DNA of 64,000 bases, taken from the NCBI RefSeq assembly GCF_003945595.2, contig NW_024104620.1:1026501-1090500 (forward strand), in the 5' to 3' direction. Positions within the stretch are counted from its first letter, which is position 1. The number at the start of each line of letters is the position of its first letter. Position numbers and translations under genes: made by a program. Under the pieces are notes generated by a model. The model had not been told where the DNA came from. It worked only from the letters and a program-made list of their open reading frames with translations, and ran no database searches. Below are positions 12,061 through 22,000 of the stretch, one piece after another. This DNA comes from Pipra filicauda. Taxonomy: Eukaryota > Chordata > Aves > Passeriformes > Pipridae.

Positions 12061-13769
12061 TAGTATTATCAAGACAGATTTTTTATACAGTTAGAAGTAC
12101 TTATGTGCCCTGACTTTGTAAAATATTCACAAGATAAAAGCAGCCAAAGCCAGTAAAGTGTGGTAGTAAGGGAAAGCTGTTTGTTGTGAGTGTGGCTGGG
12201 TCAAAGCAGAGTTCTGCAGGCAGCTGAAGGTGCTCACCCCCCAGTGCCGTGTTTGGAGGGACCCTTCACCTCTTCCATGGGTCCTCAGAAGTATGGGACA
12301 GGATACAACCTCCATGAGACAAAGACCTTGTTGGGAACCTCCTATGCTGGCTGTATCTGCAGAGCCCAAGGCGTGACTAAGGATGACAGGCAATAACGAA
12401 GCAGCGTGTTAAAAATAGCAAGTCAATTCAACATCAGCATCAGAATGCCATTATTGATTGTGCTGAGCAAATCCCTTACCTTGTATTCAACACTTAATTA
12501 AAGCAGTGGGATAGAAGCACTAATAGAGAGAAAAAAAATCCAAAGCAAAACCTAAATAATCAGAACATATCTTGAATTTCAGTTTTCCACTCCACAGTCA
12601 TTGACAGATTTCAAATCTAATTATTAGTCACTACCTTGAACCTTCTCTATCTCTTATTATCACTTTTGCTACTAAATACGTAGCGTGTCAGGACAAAAAC
12701 CCCTTAACACTTGACAGGTTCCCCATCTGTTCAATTATTGCCAGTTACTATTTTCAGGGAAGCCCATTTTTGAGTAGGCACTTGCTGCTCTTTCTGTAAA
12801 GCAAGACTCCAATCAGGAAAGGTTAATAGCTTGTGAAGAGCCTCCATTGCAGCTTTTCTTGCCCTGCCATGGCTGGTGAATAGGTGGCAGATGCATTGCT
12901 TAGTGCTGCACCCTATTCATGTTTTTCTTTAACCTGCATGCCATCATGCTTAAAAAGGACTTTTTCTTACACACGAATACAACTGTTGTGTTTCCTTGAA
13001 CATTAACAAGGGTATCACATTTTTAAATTCCAGGGGCTTGAGCCAACAAGATAATTGGTCTTTTGTAGTAGTTCTGGTCTGTGCTTTGATTCAGTGGTTA
13101 TTTATTTGGTAAATATTCCTCCTTCTTCAACCCATCATTGGCATTAAAAGGTCTGATCCTGCATTCTCAAACATGATCTTGAAATTTGAACAGAAATGTT
13201 TCCCGATGGTCAGCCACAACTGCTGCTGGAGCTGTCTTAGCATAGAGAGGATATGTCCCAAAAGGATCTAGAGTACCAATAGTTAAACCCCTCCTTTGGG
13301 GGAAGGAACGCAGGACACTGGTTCTTAAGTTTAAATGATAAAGCATTACAATTCTTTTATAACAACCAGTGAGGTCTACACAAATCCACTCTTCTCAAGT
13401 GCATCTGGAGTGGTTTTGTTTTTCTCCTGTGTGATATGCAATCCCTGTGGTATGGTACACACACAGTAGGGAGTGGGGACAGGAGAGCCGCTGGATGCCA
13501 AAGATGTGATGGGGTTAAATCTCCACTGCTATTTAGGTCTTACTTGCAGTTTACACCCTCCACTACCTGTGGATGTGTAACAAAGTCATGTAAAGAGGAG
13601 CTGTGTGTCCCTTGAGAAACACTTGCCACCATTTGTGGGACACAAAGAAAAGAACTTGGGTGGAGAAGAATAAGAAGGGACAGGTGGGTTGTGCATGAGA
13701 GGGGGCTGGTGTGCTGATCAGCCCCTGCAGGGAGGATTGATTTCAAACCCTGGTTCATCAGTTATTTCA

Positions 13770-14012
13770 GGTCAGGCGGGGATGCACGCTGGGATTTGGG
13801 ATATTGTTCTCAGTGATGGGTGGTGGGTTGGGATCCTGGCTGGATCTACTCACAGAGTGTACTCTCACTGGAATGTTAGTAAAGGTGAATATCCTGCCTG
13901 CATTTCTTATGTTACTAAAGAAGTCATAACACAAGGATATGTTCACAACGGGACTGCCATCAATTATGCTGGTGTCTCAATAAATCCAGAATTAAAAACA
14001 AATTATATTTGA
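13770..14012 (+). other. Coding-like open frame, unassigned
   Basis: Downstream of TTATTTCAG (AG at 13768-13769) a + strand frame stays open to a TGA at 14010-14012. From about 13880 the codons have a coding feel (frequent purine-first, pyrimidine-third) and encode a stretch including YVTKEVITQGYVHNGTAIN. I do not recognise the product. It could be a terminal exon, an exon remnant, or a conserved non-coding block that happens to be open. Confidence 0.15.
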
Positions 14013-14129
14013 TCCTTAATAGGACTAGTATTAAACTGAATGCCTGTTTAATCTCTGTTAAATCTGCCACAAAGAAATGACACCACGAGAAGTGTGAATG
14101 AATGATATCCTTTTTCCCCCCTTTCCCTG

Positions 14130-14560
14130 ACTCTAATTACACATGATGGCACTTGCAGTGTCCCTTGTGAATGCACAAAATTGGTGCAGCAGGGGAAATG
14201 CAAGCTTCCCTGTGCTGCAGTCTGTTCATTAGCATCGATTTCTGAGGCACTGCCCCTAAGGATGAGAGGATAATTTCTTTTTTCAGTTTCTCATGATCAC
14301 AGCTTGTAAGAGACTATTAAAAATAACTTCTAAACCTCGGTGTAAGTTCTGAAACAGTGAGAGATTCAAAAAACTCCTCGTAATCCACCTTTCCATGGAG
14401 CATTAAAGCCCAGCTAACCACTCCTACTTTGTGCCTGTCCTGTGTGTAACACTTATCTAAAGCTGTGCCTTTGGGCTGCAAATCCATTGTGTCAGGCTTT
14501 CATTATCTGCTTGACTTTCTGCTGCTTTTCCATGGTGCAATGTGAAAGCTGATACAACTA
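14130..14560. other. Candidate conserved non-coding element
   Basis: Dense with regulatory-looking words (CTAATTACACATGATGG, CATTAGCATCGATTT, TTCATTATCTGCTTGAC) and free of repeats. It includes the sequence between TTTTTTCAG (14286) and GTAAGTTC (14342), a possible 55-nt exon that is open in one frame. Evidence is compositional only. Confidence 0.18.
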
Positions 14561-15226
14561 GAGTGAAAACGCCATACTTCCCATATGAAAAAAGCTGTCA
14601 TTTATCTGCAGTTATAACATCCCGGTTAAGAGTACATTGTTCAGATTTTCCTTTCCTTTTCTTTTTTTTTTTCCTTCTCCTCAGTTGTACTAGCTGTTGT
14701 GGTACGGTGTAAAAACATCCCTACCACCACACTTACAAAATCTTCATTATATAAAAAAATAGAAGCCTGATCTATTCATCTAACTGGCTTTGCTCTGATT
14801 TATACACTCCCTTTTATTAACTTTGGGCACAGGAATAAATGCTGAGTATTGGTGAAAAAAGTCCAGATATCCTGAAAGTTTCACATTAATTATTATTAAA
14901 AAAAATGCACCCAAGGCATTTTCCTTAATTTGTTTGGGGGCTTTTTTTGTGTCTTCCTCTTTAAAAAAAATGGCTATCTAAAGCAAGAATAAAATTTAAG
15001 TCCAACTGGCTTCAGTAACAAATCATAGTATGTGCATATTAACGGTGAAGAGTGAGAAAACAAATCATAGGTGAGCCCTAATTTCGACAGCTCCTCATCT
15101 GCATTACTCCTGTAACTACTTTAAATAACATAAAAAATGAATTATGAAATTATTATGAGAGACTACCTAAAAATTGCGAGATATATTGATAGGAACATTC
15201 TGTAACAGTTTGCTCACTTTCCATTA

Positions 15227-15623
15227 ATGCTGCAGTGGGAGGCTCTGAATTTTGCTCTGAATTTTTGCTCCCTAAGAAAAGGACAAAAACTTGGTGCCGT
15301 GTTTTTGTGCAAGCTTACCTCCTCACTTTTAAGCCTGGAGTGCCATGTTTTGAAACTGTTCCTGTGTAAGCTTTTTTCCAGCTGCTGTGCAGGCAGGTTG
15401 GTTCAGGTCCCCGAGGTACAGAGTACAGGAGGAGATGGCTGCTGTGCCCATCGTGCTGAAGATGGACCTGCCTGTAGTCTGTGGCTTTCTGCCCAGCTCT
15501 GCTGGAACTGGCTGTTGCCTCGCAAGCTTTGCCAAAATTTTTCACAATAACAAGCTCCAATCTACATAACACCTGGCCTGTACAAACCAGGTCATTATGA
15601 ACTTGATCCAAGCTGTCATTCAA
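15227..15623. other. Stop-poor interval, several overlapping open frames
   Basis: Four frames over two strands are open for 60 to 107 codons. It is somewhat GC-richer than its flanks. On the minus strand CTTTTAAGTGAGGAG can be read close to GAG|GTAAGC at 15319, a donor-like sequence. No frame resembles a known protein, so the openness probably comes from low TA content. Confidence 0.15.
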
Positions 15624-17171
15624 GCGGCTTTGTTATTCCCTTCTTAGACTGAGCCAGTCATCCATAAGCAAACGCTGGTTTAAACCTTCCAGCCCTCACA
15701 GCACTTGGCTACCAGTTTTTTTTCTTTAAGCCCCACCAAGCAGGTGAGATCCATGTAACAGAAGGATCACCAATAGCAGAAACATGAAGAAACAATGAGT
15801 GATCTGGGCTAAAACCCGGCTTAAGAGGTTACTCTCAGTTCCAAGCTCCTTCATGCTCTGTGCTTTCATTTTCCTGTTGCTGCTTCTTGTTCTCATCCTT
15901 CAGCCTTCCCACTCAAACTGAGAAAAACAGATTTACTTAATGTATCTCTTGCATATTCACCCCATATTCCATATACATCTTTCAGGTGTATATAGTCCTC
16001 CATGAATATTTTGAGGAAAGCTAAAGTCTCAAGGAAGAGAATCAAAGCCAAAATGTCTGTGATGAAGGGAGCTGGCACTGACCTGCCTGTAGGACTGTGA
16101 GGACTCTTTTCTTGCCTTCTTGTGCTGCCTCTTCTTTTGATCAGTGCTACTCTTGGGCTGCAGGGAGGAGTTTAAGCTCCCATACCCAGATGCTGGATTA
16201 GCTGCATTAATGGAAACTCTACATTGGCAAATTAAGCTAAAAATTGCAGCAGTGCAGTTTCCCAGAGGCTTTGACTCCAGATTAACCATGAGGGGTGAAA
16301 TGTGGCTATTCTTGGCAGGCAATAACACGAGGGCTGTGGGGAGGCAAACAGAATGTAGTCCAGGGCCAGTCAGCAAAAAACCAAGTGTCACTTGTGAAAA
16401 ACTCCTGACATTTCAAGAGGTGTTTTCCATTCTGTATCAGACAAAACAGAGACCTTTAAAAAGTTTTGAATGAAGAAAAGAGAACAGTGAAGGTGGGGCT
16501 GGTGCAGTGTGGGTGGGTGCCCTCTGTCACTCACTGTTGGCCATTTGGGGTAGGGCTCTCTGACCTCGAAGAAGGCTGAGAAAAAAACCTTCTTGGAACA
16601 AATTGTCTTTGAGGAAGTGTTTCCATTTTGACAAATTTTCGCACGAAACTTAGTTTGGAACATTCCTGACCAGCTGCAGTGCAATCTCTGGGGGACTCTC
16701 CTTCCCCAGCAAATGTCTAGGATTTTATAATTCATGAGAGCAATGGGCAGGGGAGAACCTAGTGACAGGAAACCCATGTTTCAAGCTCTGATCCGTATTT
16801 CATACCTTAGGATAAGTATCGTGACATTTCTCTGCCTTCACTTCTGCTCTGCTGTCTCTCACCTTTGTAAGGTAGAAGGACTCTGAAGTACGAACACTGA
16901 TTTTTTACATAGCACCTAGCACAACAAAGTTCTGGTTTCATTTGGAGTTTGTAGATGATGTGAACAATCCTTGCATGAGGATTTACCAGTATTTAATATT
17001 TCGGCAAAGAAAAAGTAAACCAAGGAACATAAGTGATGCAACCATGTCCACTAAACATTATATATGTTGTTCTTGTTAAATGGCAAATATCCAAGAGAGC
17101 TAATTTTCAGAGCCTGAATAGGTTATCCCTGGGGTACAGAGTGAGCACAAAGGTCATCTATTAGTCTTAAA

Positions 17172-17210
17172 GGGCCTGATTGTCACTTGTTTATACCAGC
17201 TTTATATCAT
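17172..17210. repeat. Fragment of an old amniote palindromic repeat
   Basis: GGGCCTGATTGTCACTTG followed by a TTATACCAGCTTTA-like block resembles an ancient repeat seen in bird, crocodile and turtle DNA, with the pattern 'GGGCCTGATTCTCACTTACACCAG'. I recall the pattern but not a certain family name. A second, clearer fragment of what looks like the same family is at 48223-48298. Confidence 0.35.
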
Positions 17211-17211
17211 A

Positions 17212-17268
17212 GTCATAGAATCATAGAATAATCTGAGTTGGAAGGGTCCAACTCCTGGTCCTATGTCA
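17212..17268 (-). mobile_element. Short CR1 3' end, minus strand
   Basis: The sequence 'TCATAGAATCATAGAATAAT', 'GAGTTGGAAGGG' and 'TCCAACTCCTGG' is the reverse complement of a CR1 tail of the subfamily whose 3' end matches GAGTTGGA. About 57 bp remain. Confidence 0.85.
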
Positions 17269-17737
17269 GTGGAGTTACTTCCTATTCTCAATAGTTATAG
17301 TTAGTTTCACACACAACACAGTGTGAGACTGAACCTTCTTTAAAAACACAGAAATTAGAACAGTCCAAAAAGCAGGAATAAATATTGTAGTAATTTCATT
17401 GTGCACACAGTCACCTATTACTGGCTGAGTTGGATATATGCATTAATTTTTCCTCAATAACACCTAAACTTAATGAGTAGGTCTCAAAGAAAAAGATTCT
17501 GCTGAATAATGCCTAGTTTTAATTTTAAATAGGGCAGATAAAGTAAACTGCGATCATTCACTTTGTGTATTTAAAAAGTGATGGGTTCATTATCCTCCCT
17601 GGATTCAATAAATATTCCCTCCTTAGTGGAGGACTTTGGCCAGTTTGGTGATCTCTTGTGCTAATTACATCCTGGAAAATATGACTTAGATGTGTTTGCA
17701 AGTGAGAGGCACCAGCATTCCTTGGGCAAAGCTACTG
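17269..17737. other. Non-coding spacer between two CR1 copies
   Basis: AT-rich single-copy DNA between the short minus-strand CR1 and the longer plus-strand CR1. No exon or motif of note. Confidence 0.6.
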
Positions 17738-18236
17738 ATTCTCTGTGCAGTTCTGGGCCCCTTGGTTCAGGAAGGACATTGAGGTGCTGGAGACAGTCCA
17801 GAGAAGGGCAACGGAGCTGGTGCAGGGTCTGGAGCACAAGTCCTGTGAGGAGCAGCTGAGGGAGCTGGGGGTGCTTAGTCTGGAGAAGAGGAGGCTCAGG
17901 GGAGACCCTATTGCTCTCTGCAACTATCCCAAAGGAGGCTGTAGCCAGGTGGGCATGGGGGTCTTCTCCAAGGAGTAGGACAAGAGGGCACAGTCTTAAG
18001 CTGCACCAGGGGAATTTAAGGTTGGACATTAGGAGGGATTTCTTCACAGAAAGTGTGATTAGAAACGGGAACGGGCTGCCCAGAGAGGTGGTGGTGTCAC
18101 CATCCCTGGAGGTGTTTAAGGAAAGACTGGACGTGGCACTCAGTGCCATGGTGTGTTTGACATGGTGATGATCGGTCGCAGGTCAGATTCGATGATCCCA
18201 GAGGTCTTTTCCAACCTGATTGTTTCCGTGATTCCC
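17738..18236 (+). mobile_element. CR1 LINE, truncated, ORF2 C-terminus readable
   Basis: The longest CR1 copy in the window. Non-LTR retrotransposon ORF2 encodes endonuclease and reverse transcriptase; only the C-terminal tail remains. From 17745 one frame reads a typical CR1 segment ([20 protein letters not shown], then [17 protein letters not shown]) for about 75 codons. Near 17965-17990 a small deletion shifts the frame and brings an early stop. The following CR1 block (LKLHQGNLRLDIRR ... LPREVV ... SLEVFKERLD) continues in another frame to about 18166. The 3' end has GATGATCCCAGAGGTCTTTT and CCAACCTGATTG. The copy is inactive. It lies only about 150 bp upstream of the CpG island. Confidence 0.95.
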
Positions 18237-18455
18237 TGGGATTGTTATGGAAGCACTGCAAGCTTCCTCCGCGCTGCATGGACGAGGTGGTTGGTGAGAA
18301 CGCAGCTCCGGGAATCCATAACATAAATCAAAACCCAGTTCTGACTGATTTCGTAGAGCTACCGCGTATTTAACAAAATGCGCTCAGAACTCGGTCTCCT
18401 TCGCCTTCCAAGCAACAACTTTCCTCGCCGTGCCCCGGCCCCGAGCTCTCAGGCG

Positions 18456-18474
18456 CGGCCGGCAGAGGGCGCCG
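18456..18474 (+). promoter_or_regulatory. CTCF-type binding motif
   Basis: The 19 bases CGGCCGGCAGAGGGCGCCG match the CTCF consensus YGRCCASYAGRKGGCRSYR at 18 of 19 positions (only the A at position 6 is G). It sits at the upstream edge of the CpG island, where CTCF often binds, and is oriented along the + strand. CpGs in the motif could make binding sensitive to methylation. Occupancy is not shown. Confidence 0.6.
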
Positions 18475-18498
18475 CGCGCGCCGCTCGCGTGCGGGGCT

Positions 18499-18595
18499 GG
18501 GCGGGCACGGCCGCGCCTCCTCCACGTTGGCCCCGCCCGCGGCCCCTCCGCGCCGCGGGGCCGAGCGGGGAGAGCGCGCCCGTCCCGCCCCGCCC
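18499..18595 (+). promoter_or_regulatory. Cluster of GC boxes
   Basis: Three Sp/KLF-type GC boxes (18499-18506, 18531-18538, 18584-18595) lie just upstream of the C-to-G skew switch, where a core promoter of this type would need them. A CCACGTTGG word lies between the first two. The motif type is well established; their use here is inferred. Confidence 0.55.
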
Positions 18596-18599
18596 GCCC

Positions 18600-18933
18600 G
18601 GGCTCGCCCGCGGCGCCGGCCCCGGCCCCGCACACCCGCCGCCGACAGCGCACCGCGCCGGGCTCCATGCCGCGCACCGGGAGCCGAGGAGGTGCGGCCG
18701 CCCCGCTGCCGGGAGAGCGGGTGGGTCCGGTGGGTTCCGGGAGCTCGGCTCCGGGAGGGGCGCGCGGGGGGGGATGGATGGATGGAGGGACCCGCAGAAG
18801 TTGCCGCGGGTTTGGGAGCGCTCCGATCGGGATCTCCCGGCTCGCTGCTGGGCGGGAACCCGCCCGCATCCCCCGAGCGCCGGTCTGGGTGCTGCGCGCC
18901 GGGGTAGCGGGGCACGGACATCGCCGGAGGCAG
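18600..18933 (+). other. Putative first exon of an unnamed gene
   Basis: The start site is placed at 18600-18700 from the composition switch. Two donor sites could end the exon: CGG|GTGGGT after 18720, and CAG|GTGAAG after 18933. An ATG at 18667 has a poor Kozak context (T at -3, C at +4). It would give 18 codons to the first donor or 89 to the second, starting MPRTGSRGGAAAPLPGER. That resembles GC-derived translation more than a known N-terminus, so the exon may well be 5' untranslated or part of a lncRNA. The real boundaries need transcript data. Confidence 0.35.
18753..18773 (+). other. Potential G-quadruplex motif
   Basis: The run GGGAGGGGCGCGCGGGGGGGG contains four possible runs of at least three G with loops of five bases or fewer. 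It lies in the strongly G-skewed stretch just after the predicted start site, where G-quadruplexes and R-loops form on the displaced non-template strand. It is followed by a short GGAT repeat to 18786. Confidence 0.5.
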
Positions 18934-19080
18934 GTGAAGTTCGGGTGGGCAGCGCGTCCGCGGCTCGATGCGGCACCGCCGCCAACTCCGCTCCGCCGGG
19001 AAAGTATCGCGGCTGCCGCGGGCAGCGCGGTCGCGGCTCGGTCTGGGCTCTTCGTGGTGCGGGGTGGCTCCTAAACCCAC

Positions 19081-22000
19081 GCTTCCTCAGCCACCCCCGG
19101 CCACAGCATCGCGGTCCGTCTGAGTTGTCTTTTCCCCTTCGCCCGTTTCTTCAGTCGGAGGTTTTAAACAAGGCACGCGGACACGCTTCTTCATTAACCA
19201 CTCATCACCTTGAACGTTCATTCTTAATTTGTGCTCGTCCTTGTGTTTATTTTGTGTGTTGTTGTTCATTCAAGGTCAAGCCGTGTAGAGTTTGGACTTT
19301 ATTTGTGTGGAGATATGATGAGCACTCTGTAGTCGTGTTCCTTCTCCTCCCTCCCACTCCTCTGCCTGCCTGAGCGTTCCTGGAGAAGGCTTTCAAAAGG
19401 ATAGATGAGGGTCATAAAAAGTACTTGCTGACCGCTGCCTCCAGCTCTTTTGTATAATTGAAATGTGTTGTTTAATTCCTCTAGTCAAAACAGAAAATCA
19501 GCTTAAAGAATTGATTTTCTGAGAATGTAATTTTTGGAAGAAGTAGTTATGCAGGGCATGTCTTTGCTGTGCACGCAGGTGAGTGGGATAATATACCTGT
19601 TAGAGCTGGGTACCACTGAAGGTACATGTGAGAGGACGAGGTGGCTGAGAGCTGCTGTTGTCAGTGCCTTGTGTCACACAGGTGCGTTAGGTGGCTGTTC
19701 AACTGACGTCGTAAAATCTTCAAACTTCAAGGAAACTGGTTAACTAGAGCATTGAACTCTTTAGTTTCTGAAAAGATTCCGGTGGAATTTAAGTAATGCC
19801 ATATCAAAGGTGAAAGAGATGGCATTAAAGTGACGTGCTCTGGTACAGGCATACTCCTCAAAGAAGACAGGTGTGGGCGTGTTGGGGTGTGGGCTGGGCT
19901 GGTTCGTGGGGATGAGACCAGCTCAGAATGCATAACATGGTGTCTTTGAGGGAGTAGGCTCGTGGTGTTAAGTGCTAAATTTCCCTAAGGAGAGAGATTC
20001 TGTGCCTGCCTGTATCTGACATATTGCAGGGCTGGTTTTAGAGCATTGTGGAAGTTACTGCTTTAACTGCTGCGAACATCAACACGAGGAGCACGACGCT
20101 GCTGTAAGTCGTGATGGTTTTGCTGCTTGCTTTGATGGGACTGAAGTTTCATTGTTGATTTTTGCAGAAAGTATTTAGACAGTGTTCTCAGCAAAGCCTT
20201 TTCTGCAACACCAGGGGAGAGCAGAAGATTGTACACTCTGCTTTTTTGTCTTGGTTCTGTGAGGGGAAGCTGTGTCTACTCATCTTCATACGTGAAAACA
20301 GAGACTCTTTTTCAGATTGCAGGATTTAAAAGCATTTTTCTGAAGAATCAGAAGCAAACACCACTCATTAGTAAACTTCTTTCTCTTCTGCTTTGCCACT
20401 ATGGTGTTTCAGAGATCCCATTCCGCTCTGGTAATGGAAGACCAAAAGAGCTGTTAAGCTCCATCTGTATGCATTAGGGTAGGTGGTTGATTTGTACCCT
20501 GGGGCCATATTATCTGCTATTTCATTACTTCTGGATCAGTAATGATATTCAGGAAAACTGTGTTTGTAGTGACTGCTTTCTAGGGACGTCTCCTCACTAG
20601 AAAGCCGTGCCGATAAGGATCACCCCGCGCGTGTTTGCTGACGCTGCTCTGGTGGAGGCTCTCGGGCTGCTTTGAGCTGCCTTTGATGGCACAAAAGTTC
20701 CAGGGTTTGTGAGTAGGAAGTGGGGATTCCCCTGGGTCTCCTTGCACTTTAGTATAATTTGTGTTGTTTTTTTTTTTATTCCCTAACCACTATTCAGTCT
20801 CTTACACGTCCTCACACGGATGATCAGAGCTCTCGTGCCTGTTTTAACACTTGGTCCTTTTGTGTTTGGGCGCAGCATTAACTACCCCAGGGGCTGGTAG
20901 AGGAGCCTGAGCTGGAGCGGGTGAACCATGCCAGGTGCTGCAAGTATTCTGTGCCAAGCTCAGTGCTGAGTAACAGCACAGAGGTGGTGATGCGAGACTG
21001 GTTTTGGGGAGTGGAAAACCCAAGTGGTGGTTGCACTTTGGAAGCTTTTGATGTCCCCGTTCTGTTGGTAGGTGGGCAGGGTGGTCCTGGTGGAAGATGT
21101 GCTGTGATGTGAACGGTTTCATCCAGGTGTCCAAGGCAACTGAGCTTGTCTGGCTGTGCAGGCTGTAAGCAAAGAGTGGGATAAGAAAAATACCAAAAAA
21201 TAAATTACCCTGAGTTGACAGTGCTGCACTGACACCACGAGCACCTGTGTCTGCTCTGCTTCCCTGCCCTGCAATGCTGCTGGCATTCCCATACCTTAAC
21301 CTAAAGGGATTCTGAAAGCTGAGCAACGGGGATGCTGTTGCAGATTAAAGAGGTGATGGAAATGCCTCCAGGCTGTTGTCCAGGGAGGTAAGTTCTTCAT
21401 TCTCCATTAAAGGTATATGCTGTGCTTTAATGGGGTGTGCTGAGCTGGGCTTGATGCTATTGATGGGCTGGAGGGGGGCAAGGCAGAGGTCTGTCTGCTG
21501 GAGCCACCTGACGCAGAGGCGGCTTTGGGAACTTCTTGGGGCATTTTTGTACGTGAGGGAAACTGTCCTGATGGATTGCTCTGAAGTGTGTTCGTAAAGT
21601 GTGTGTCTAGGTTGTCAATTTGCAGGACCTTTGTTGAAACTCAGGGGTTTTGTTTCAGTATGGTGAGAAAAAAGCATTGTTTTCACGAAACAGAGCTGCT
21701 CTGTGGTTTGTTAATGCAATAGAAAATGAAAAGTCGTCTTGTCCTGGCAGCAGTTCCCAGGCTCCGGTGTTACCAGTGGGGCTGAGGATCAGGAATGCTG
21801 CTGGAGCTGCCTAAGGGTGACGGCTTGTGTGGTTTGCTTGTAAACCAGAAAACGTGCGAAGCCGTGTGTGGGCTGGCTGGCATGCCTCGTTGTACTTGAG
21901 CTTCAGGGTAAGATCAGACTGCACGGCCAGCACTCTCTGTGCTGTTGTGGTGTGTTGCTCTCTGTGTTCTGGGTCCTTCCAAGCCGTGAGGTTTTGCCCA

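Larger units (their letters stand above)
12061..17171. other. Non-coding stretch, no recognisable gene
   Basis: Single-copy AT-leaning DNA with a few runs of T or A. It includes a coding-like frame (13770-14012), an enhancer-like tract at about 14130-14560, and a stop-poor interval at 15227-15623, each described separately. No protein family is recognised. Confidence 0.55.
18380..19080 (+). promoter_or_regulatory. CpG-island promoter, probably + strand
   Basis: Abrupt change from AT-leaning DNA to about 700 bp of extremely GC- and CpG-rich sequence, densest from 18425 to 19060. There is no TATA box. GC boxes lie at 18499-18506 (GGGCGGGC), 18531-18538 (CCCCGCCC) and 18584-18595 (overlapping CCCGCCCC and CCCCGCCC). 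Composition switches: 18601-18660 has 34 C and 20 G, while 18721-18780 has 35 G and 12 C. G excess on the non-template strand just after the start site is a known property of such promoters, so + strand transcription starting about 18600-18700 is favoured. Bidirectional activity is possible. The gene driven is unknown. Confidence 0.85.

Noticed and set aside
17661..18324. Open frames on both strands in this interval
   Set aside because: Plus-strand frames are the CR1 ORF2 remnant and minus-strand frames are their shadows; not host genes.
18370..19373. Several overlapping frames of 120 to 330 codons on both strands
   Set aside because: They lie in extremely GC-rich CpG-island DNA where stop codons are rare. 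They are rich in Arg, Ala, Gly and Pro, and none resembles a known protein.
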